In this document: piece by piece, positions 58,001 to 64,000 of the stretch
Layout: each line of letters opens with the position of its first letter
Numbering within the stretch: position 1 is the first letter of the stretch
Assembly (NCBI RefSeq): GCF_000512585.2
Contig: NC_089241.1
Span: forward strand, 1,550,001-1,614,000
From: Kwoniella bestiolae CBS 10118
Lineage: Eukaryota; Basidiomycota; Tremellomycetes; Tremellales; Cryptococcaceae
Direction: 5' to 3'
Length of the DNA: 64,000 nt
Made by a program: the position numbers and the translations under genes
Notes under the pieces: model-generated
The model's database searches: none
Seen by the model: only the letters and a program-made list of their open reading frames with translations
Told to the model about the DNA's origin: nothing

Positions 58001-60897
58001 AACCTGGCTCGCCAAGCTCGATGCTGATAGTAGATATAGGTACTACCACGCTCACAAATGGAGAAACTTCGGTATCCTCATTGCGTTCTTCATCTTCTTC
58101 ACCGCCGTTTACATGACCGCCACTGGTGAGTTTAGACATAACCACGCAAAATGTGCTTCTGTGGATTTAGTTGAAGCTGATCATCCTCCTGCTACCCTCC
58201 CGCAGAGTTGATTACCGCCCAAAAGTCCAAAGGTGAAATCCTGATCTACCCCCGAGGCAAAGTTCCAAAATCCCTCCGAAAACGATCATCCGACGACGAA
58301 GAGTCCCAATCCGACGGCAAAGGAAGCAAACTAGCCAAACAAATCACTGGAGCTGATCGAGCCGATGCCCCCGGTCTGATCCAACGACAAACCGCCATCT
58401 TCTCCTGGAAAGACGTAGTTTACGATATCAAGATTAAGGGCGAGACGCGACGAATCCTCGATCACGTAGACGGATGGGTCAAACCTGGTACTTTGACTGC
58501 TCTTATGGGTGTTTCAGGTGCTGGTAAAACTACTTTGTTGGATGTTCTGGCCACGCGTGTCACTATGGGTGTAGTCACCGGTGAGATGTTGGTGGACGGT
58601 AAACAACGAGATGTCTCCTTCCAGAGAAAGACGGGCTACGTGCAACAACAGGATTTGCATCTTGAGACTACCACTGTTAGAGAAGCTCTCAGATTCAGTG
58701 CCTTGCTCCGTCAACCCAAGCATGTGCCCAAGCAGGAGAAACTGGATTACGTAGAAGAGGTATTGAAGTTGTTGGAGATGGATGCTTATGCCGATGCTGT
58801 TGTCGGTGTACCTGGTACTGGTGAGTTCGTCACCCGCTGTCTGACAGGAAATTATGCTCATTTTGAATTGACACATTCACAGGTCTTAACGTCGAACAGC
58901 GAAAACGACTTACGATCGGTGTCGAACTCGTTGCCAAACCTGCATTGCTCCTTTTCCTCGACGAGCCCACTTCAGGTCTCGATTCCCAAACCTCATGGAA
59001 CATTCTCCAACTGCTCAAGAAACTCCAGGAACACGGTCAAGCTATCCTATGTACGATCCACCAACCCTCTGCAATCTTATTCGAGCAATTCGATAGACTC
59101 CTATTCCTCGCCAAAGGAGGTAAGACGGTATACTATGGACAGGTCGGCAAGAAATCGCACATCCTCATTGATTATTTCGTTCGCAACGGTGCGCCACCTT
59201 GTCCGGCCGGAGAGAACCCTGCAGAATGGATGTTATCTGCCATTGGCGCTGCTCCTGGAAGTCATACGACTGTAGATTGGCACAAGGCATGGTTGAACAG
59301 TCCTGAACGTCAAGAAGTGAGGAACGAGCTGGAAAGGATAAAAAATACTACTGTCGACAAGCACACAGAAGGGACCGGTACGACAAAGGAAGATAAGGCT
59401 GCGTATGCCGAGTTCGCTGCGCCACTCACCAAACAGTTTGGCTTGGTACTTACCAGAGTACTTCAGCAACATTGGAGGACGCCGTCTTATATTTGGGCCA
59501 AGGCTGTTCTGTGTATTGCTTGTGTGAGTGGTTTAGTTCATCCCAAAACCAAATGAAGATGAAGCGCTGATTATTCTTTTAACGTATCTCAGTCAATATT
59601 TATCGGATTCTCCTTCTTCAAAGCTGGCACTTCACAACAAGGGTTGCAAAATCAACTGTTCTCCGTTTTCATGGTGAGTGGCAGTCAATTGGTACTGTTG
59701 TGTTCATAGAATGCTGATCGTTGTAATCTAGCTCTTCACAATCTTCGGTCAACTGGTTCAGCAAATGATGCCTCATTTCGTAACCCAACGAAGTTTATAC
59801 GAAGTCAGAGAGCGACCCTCCAAGGTATATTCATGGAAGATCTTCATCACCACTCAGATTGTCGCTGAGCTTCCTTGGGCTTGTAAGTTCCCCCTTTTTG
59901 CCTGTTGACATATAATCCCTTGCTGATGTACCGACACGCTGCAGTCTTGATGGGAATCGTCGTCTTCTTCTGCTGGTATTACCCTATCGGATATTACAGG
60001 AACGCCATCCCCACCGACTCTGTCAACTTGCGAGGTGCAATCATGTGGCTCTACGTCGAGACCTTCTTGATCTTTACTTCGACTTTCTCCACTATGATCG
60101 TAGCTGGTATCGAGACTGCCGAAACTGCTGGTAACATTGCGAATTTACTGTTCATGCTGTGTTTGGTCTTCAATGGGTATGTGCTAAAGTGCCTTCCTGA
60201 AAGGACGTGTCTACTAGGATGCTGATCTTCGGTTAAACGCGTTACACAGTGTCTTGGTACCAGGGGACTCGTTGCCTGGATTCTGGATCTTCATGTATCG
60301 GTAAGCCGCCTTCCGCTCACCTTCTCCCCATCTATAATATAGGCTGACGAACATATTCACAACAGAGTATCACCCTTCACATACCTTGTCGAAGGGATGT
60401 TGAGTGTAGCAGTCGCCAACACCGAGGTAGTCTGCGCAGCGAACGAGTACCTCAAATTCACCCCTACTGCCGGTAACACCTGCGCCCAATATATGGAAGG
60501 GTACATCTCTGCTGCTGGGGGATATCTGTTGGACCCGAATGCCACGGACGAGTGTTCGTTCTGCGCCATGAAAGAGACCAACACTTTCTTAGCTGGATTT
60601 GGATTATCTTATGACAATAAGTAGGTTTTTTCAACATGATTGTCGTTGCAATGTACACTCGACGAAATGCTGATGATGGGTTTTCACATTTTCAGGTGGA
60701 GAGATTTCGGTCTCATGTTTGCTTATATCATCTTCAACGTATTCGCCGCAGTAGGTATCTACTGGTTAGCCAGAGTACCCAAGAATTCGGGTCAGGAGAA
60801 AGCCTCAGAGCCTGAACAATTGGATAGTCCTGCTACCACACCTGCGGTTCAGGAGAAGAAGACGGCTGAGTCGGATCATACGACCTCAAGCCATTAA
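55051..60897 (+). CDS. PDR-type (ABCG full-size) ABC transporter
   Basis: Twenty exons: 55051-55495, 55563-55716, 55778-55860, 55930-56032, 56093-56254, 56315-56845, 56907-57067, 57133-57215, 57282-57337, 57408-57526, 57582-57978, 58040-58125, 58206-58820, 58883-59523, 59593-59673, 59732-59882, 59945-60176, 60250-60300, 60366-60620 and 60696-60897; 1535 residues. Pleiotropic drug resistance pumps export azoles, other xenobiotics and lipids from the plasma membrane. The reverse (NBD-TMD)2 order is clear. NBD1 has the PDR-type Walker A GPPGSGCTT (196-204, Cys replacing Lys), signature VSGGE and WDNSTRGLDS. NBD2 has canonical GVSGAGKTT (895-903), a degenerate signature LNVEQRK and LFLDEPTSGLDS. 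Each half has about six membrane segments, and the second carries a Cys-containing outer loop. Residues 66-75 are ten consecutive His. Family certain, substrate not. Confidence 0.96.
55246..55275 (+). repeat. Ten-histidine tract in the PDR transporter N-terminus
   Basis: Ten consecutive CAC/CAT codons after Ser65, mixed in codon use, inside an otherwise ordinary hydrophilic N-terminus that also contains other His and acidic residues. It could bind metal or be a neutral trinucleotide-type expansion. Confidence 0.95.
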
Positions 60898-61136
60898 TTG
60901 TTTCATCCTCTAGTCACCTATATAGAATACAAAGTTCCAGTTTAGTAATTAATAATGCTTTGAGTGGACAGAACGTATTATAGATTGATATATATACCCA
61001 TACTCGTTAGTCAAATACTCGAAATCATGTATAACTTAAGCGTTAGCGTATGTGTCACGTCACATTCGATACGATAGCAATGGCTTTTCCCTCTGGGGTA
61101 GTAAGGTCAGTATGACACGCATCAGCTATACATCAC

Positions 61137-62275
61137 TCACAACCTCTTCCTAGCATGATACATATAATTACACCCTTCCCCAACTTCCTTCCAAGTACTT
61201 CCCACAACCCCACCCCAAAGCTTCCATTTCCCAGCCAAGGGATCATAAATTATTCCTCGAGTCTCGCCCACCTCCTCCGACCTGATATCACTAGCATCCT
61301 CGTTCTTGTGCCATGTGTCGTATCCTCCCATATCTGAGAACACGAACCTACGTAATTCATGAGGTTTGACGAATTTTCGATACGTGTGCGTACCCGGTGT
61401 GACTAGTCTCAGGACGTCTTCGGCGAGAGTGAGTGTAAGAAGTTGAGATAGGGGTGTTCGAGATATCGTGGATAGTATGAGATGTCCTCCGGGCTGAACA
61501 AATTTCAATCAGCCATGATCTCCTCAGAGCGATTTGAAGACTTGTGTAGGTGGTGAAATAGACCTACCTTCACCATCTCCCCTAGACACTTCATAAACTC
61601 TCCAGGCTGATCCACATGTTCCAGCACCTCCATCGCGCAAACCACATCGAATTTCTCCCCAGCATCTCTAAGCACCTCCGCGGACGAATGCACAAACTTC
61701 AAATCTCCATTCTCGATCTTCTTAGATAACGACGGATCCTGCTGAGCATGAGTAGTAGCTATCCCAATATTCGATTCACTAGCATCGACACCCACAACCT
61801 CACCACCCAATCTAGCTAGCGATTCAGATAATAACCCCCCACCGCATCCCACGTCCAAACACCTTTTCCCACTTAGCCACAAACCCGTTCCCCTTTCCAC
61901 CTCCCTCTGAAGATCCGTATGGCGATTCTGGAATGTCCATTGTTCTTCGTCGGAGGGGGACAAAGCTACTTTCTGACGGATGTATTCTATACGAGTAGGG
62001 TTCATCCGATGGAGGAGCTTGAATTCGCCGGTCTCGTCCCACCATTGCGAGGAGAGGTTGGAGAAGTGCGATATCTCGGAGGCGTTGATGGTGCTGAATG
62101 ATGAAGTAGCTGTAGATGATTGAGAGGTTTGACGAGAGGTAGACGGGGATGGGGCGGGGCTAGAGGAGGAAGTGTTCAATGATCGAGCGAGAATATTTGG
62201 AGGAGCGACGGGGCGAGTCACCGTTGTCGGAGAGCGACGAAGAATTATATGTCGGGGTATTGATGGTCTAGGCAT
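61137..62275 (-). CDS. COQ3: Ubiquinone biosynthesis O-methyltransferase COQ3
   Basis: Exons on the minus strand: 62275-61568 and 61493-61137; 354 residues. COQ3 performs both O-methylations of the coenzyme Q head group on the matrix side of the inner mitochondrial membrane. The N-terminus is Arg/Ser/Pro-rich and acid-free (MPRPSIPRHIILRRSPTT), as expected of a mitochondrial presequence. The SAM-binding methyltransferase core has FSNLSSQWWDETGEFKLLH, motif I LDVGCGGGLLSESLA (about 140-153), VVGVDAS, FDVVCAMEVLEHV, and PGGHLILSTISR, and ends with the family segment on GGYDTWHKNEDAS. Length and motifs fit. The start is the first ATG of the frame. Transcribed away from the IF3-like gene. Confidence 0.94.
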
Positions 62276-62557
62276 TTTCTCTTGATCTTTTCTGGCTTTG
62301 CAATGAGTATGAAAGTATATTTTGCACTCGAGATAACGAAGTACGATTGAGGGATGAGATCGATAAATGAATGAACTGCAATATGAATTTCCGAAACTCT
62401 CTGATTTAGGCCCTCCACTTTCAGCGAATGTCTCTAGGTGCACCGACCAGTACCGCAGTAGTATCTTTCGCCTCTATCCGTGTCTTTCTGTCAACCTTCT
62501 TGATCCCTCGACGCACAAGTTCTAACTTACTGAACAGCACTGCTTCCACAGAACAAG
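62276..62557. promoter_or_regulatory. Short bidirectional promoter of COQ3 and the IF3-like gene
   Basis: The 282 bp between the two start codons must hold both promoters. Both flanking genes encode apparent mitochondrial proteins. No individual site could be assigned. Confidence 0.5.
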
Positions 62558-63400
62558 ATGGCTTGCCTCTTCACAAAGACATTACGATCATCTCTCCTGG
62601 CAAGCACCGCTCGCTCCGCGCCCATTGTCCAAGCGACATTCCTTCCCCCCTTCTCCCCCCTTGCGAGACATGCCTCCTCCTCCTCATCGTCATTCGGCCT
62701 CCGTGCCCCTCCGCCCGAAGCCCACCCACTCTCCTACAAAGACGGTGCAATCCCCTATCGAACAGTCCAATTAGTCGACCCAACCTCTAACCACCTGCTC
62801 GACCCGCAGTCTCTCCGCTCAATCCTGAGCACATACGATCAATCTACCCATTCATTGGTCCTCGTGAATGTGGATAAGGAGATACCGATAGTGAAACTCA
62901 TCAACAAGGTAGAAGAAAGGAAGAAAGAGAGGGAATCAGAGGAAAAAGCGAAATTGAAGAAACGAATGTCAATAGAAGAGAAGGAGGTTCAAATCTCTTG
63001 GCAATCTGCCTCGGGAGACTTACTACATAAACTTCAACTGGCTAAGAGTCTGTTGGAGAAGGGAGATAGAGTACAGATAGTATTTGCGAATCGTAAGAGG
63101 GGGGAATCGATACCAGATAGCAAAAAGCAGGAGATAATCAGTATGTTCCACGACGAGCTGGAGGGGAGTGTGGGGAAGAAATGGAAAGATGATGATAAGC
63201 AGAAAGGACTTTGGGTGTTGTATTACAATCCTCTTGAGGTGACTAGGAATCAGGTGCAGAACAAGGTGAAAGAGCAAGAGAGTAATAAGAAGTTGGAAAA
63301 GCAGCAGAAGAAAGAGGAGAGGAGACGGAAAGAGGAGGAGAGAAGGGCGAAAGCGGAGGCTAGGGCCAAGGCTGAGGCTGAGGCGAGTGGTGCTGTGTAA
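62558..63400 (+). CDS. Mitochondrial translation initiation factor IF3-like protein
   Basis: A single exon of 280 residues. IF3 binds the small mitoribosomal subunit, prevents premature joining and checks initiation. The N-terminus (MACLFTKTLRSSLLASTARS) is a typical mitochondrial presequence. The IF3 N domain is recognisable in AIPYRTVQLVDPTSNHLL with SLVLVNVDKEIPIVKLIN, and the C domain in VQISWQSASGDLLHKLQLAKSLLEKGDRVQIVFANRKR, matching the IF3 pattern of a helix, then a GxxVxI strand. The C-terminal 40 residues are a Lys/Glu/Arg/Ala-rich helix of a kind common as a tail in mitochondrial IF3. It is one of the very few intronless genes here. Sequence similarity is moderate, as usual for fungal IF3 (Aim23-like). 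Confidence 0.82.
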   Translation: MACLFTKTLRSSLLASTARSAPIVQATFLPPFSPLARHASSSSSSFGLRAPPPEAHPLSYKDGAIPYRTVQLVDPTSNHLLDPQSLRSILSTYDQSTHSLVLVNVDKEIPIVKLINKVEERKKERESEEKAKLKKRMSIEEKEVQISWQSASGDLLHKLQLAKSLLEKGDRVQIVFANRKRGESIPDSKKQEIISMFHDELEGSVGKKWKDDDKQKGLWVLYYNPLEVTRNQVQNKVKEQESNKKLEKQQKKEERRRKEEERRAKAEARAKAEAEASGAV

Positions 63401-63759
63401 GGAGCATCGTTGTGGTCTACCCCAGAGCCGACGTTCAATATGGGCTTAGAATATGGAGGAAATGATCACTTTAGTTGCGATCGTAATGATATTCCTCGTG
63501 ACGGTTTAGATAGCGAGAACTTAATCTCAAAGAACAGAAGTTACGAGGGAGACGAAGATGGGATGATTCGGGCGTATACCATAAGGATAAACCACCAGCA
63601 CAGTGCCAGTGGACATTATGCATCTTATGGATTCATACCGATACAGTACCCTTCATAACGATACAACACACTCCGATCCCAATCTCAAATTTCCTATGTC
63701 CTTTACAGAAATTGTCCAAACTGATCTACGTTCTATCATGCGTCTACTTGCTGTATATC
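63401..63759. other. Convergent 3' intergenic region
   Basis: Between the IF3-like gene (+) and the partial phosphoesterase gene (-). No gene is supported; the 82-codon frame at 63410-63658 is without recognisable sequence. Confidence 0.4.
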
Positions 63760-64000
63760 TCAGATCCCTCCTTCACCACATTGAACGCTTACCAGGATCC
63801 CTTGGTGATCTCCCACCCTCACTGATTCACCTTTAAGCCCCTTCAAGTCGCCCAACACTAAGATAGTGAGTTGACGGCCGTACTGCGTTCAACCAAGACG
63901 AATTAGTGACAAGAACAAGATTCTTGAATTGACATCTCTGGTGATTTGGGCTATAAATGGGAACACTCACAACGCATCCCGTATCTATACCTTTACTGAA
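63760..64000 (-). CDS. Partial calcineurin-like phosphoesterase (C-terminal exons)
   Basis: The gene enters from the right edge on the minus strand. Visible are the end of one exon (64000-63971) and the last exon (63882-63760), separated by an 88-nt intron with a GTGAGT donor and an AACGCAG acceptor. The joined peptide reads GIDTGCVYGRQLTILVLGDL and ends GVEGGI-like with QCGEGGI before TGA. GxDTGCVYG followed by a beta strand is typical of the C-terminus of metallophosphoesterases of the ApaH/PPN2 type, which cleave dinucleoside polyphosphates or polyphosphate. The metal-binding N-terminal motifs lie outside the window, so class and activity cannot be confirmed. Confidence 0.65.

Overview
The window is nuclear DNA from a basidiomycete yeast, most likely a tremellomycete of the Cryptococcus/Kwoniella type. 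Nearly every gene is cut by many short introns (mostly about 50-110 bp) with GTGAGT/GTAAGT-like donors, CTGAC/CTGAT-like branch sites and YAG acceptors, and the proteins look like basidiomycete members of eukaryotic families. The genus is an inference; no rRNA or tRNA gene was found to fix it. Coding exons were joined by hand. For every multi-exon gene the summed exons are divisible by three and open throughout; where the family is known the splice points also restore its conserved motifs.

Layout from left to right (strand, product): + 2OG-Fe(II) oxygenase-like protein (421-1764); + unrecognised basic protein with an unusually long pyrimidine-rich intron (2423-4346); - C2H2 zinc-finger protein (4539-6302); - MON1, vacuolar/endosomal Rab GEF subunit (6809-9621); - GCD1, eIF2B gamma (10018-12406); + CDS1, CDP-diacylglycerol synthase (14124-16741); + gluconokinase (17245-18485); - MDM35-like twin CX9C protein with a long insert (19013-19898); - membrane-anchored steryl-ester/acid lipase (20471-23138); - Zn2Cys6 transcription factor (24289-26943); - unrecognised 688-residue protein (27494-29618); + HRD3/SEL1L ERAD protein (31185-34501); - YTM1 ribosome-biogenesis WD40 protein (34841-36529); + DHHC palmitoyltransferase (36984-39340); + YtcJ-like amidohydrolase (39810-41653); - HSF-type transcription factor (42121-44495); + RING E3-like protein (45742-48121); + HAPSTR1/C16orf72-like protein (48677-50177); + second Zn2Cys6 factor (50771-54193); + full-size PDR-type ABC transporter (55051-60897); - COQ3 (61137-62275); + mitochondrial IF3-like protein (62558-63400); and, running off the right edge on -, the last exons of a calcineurin-like phosphoesterase (63760-64000).

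The genes do not form one pathway. Lipid and membrane biology recurs (CDS1, MDM35, lipase, MON1, DHHC, PDR transporter), and there are four putative DNA-binding regulators. Two arrangements suggest shared regulation: COQ3 and the IF3-like gene face away from each other across about 280 bp, both encoding apparent mitochondrial proteins; and the second Zn2Cys6 factor sits directly upstream of, and in line with, the PDR transporter.

I found no mobile element, CRISPR array, secondary-metabolite cluster or clearly new multi-gene system. The unusual material lies in gene structure: a frame-supported GC-AG intron in MON1, micro-exons of 5, 14 and 16 nt, strongly strand-asymmetric introns, a large insertion between the CX9C motifs of the MDM35-like protein, and a possible unannotated spliced transcript between GCD1 and CDS1.
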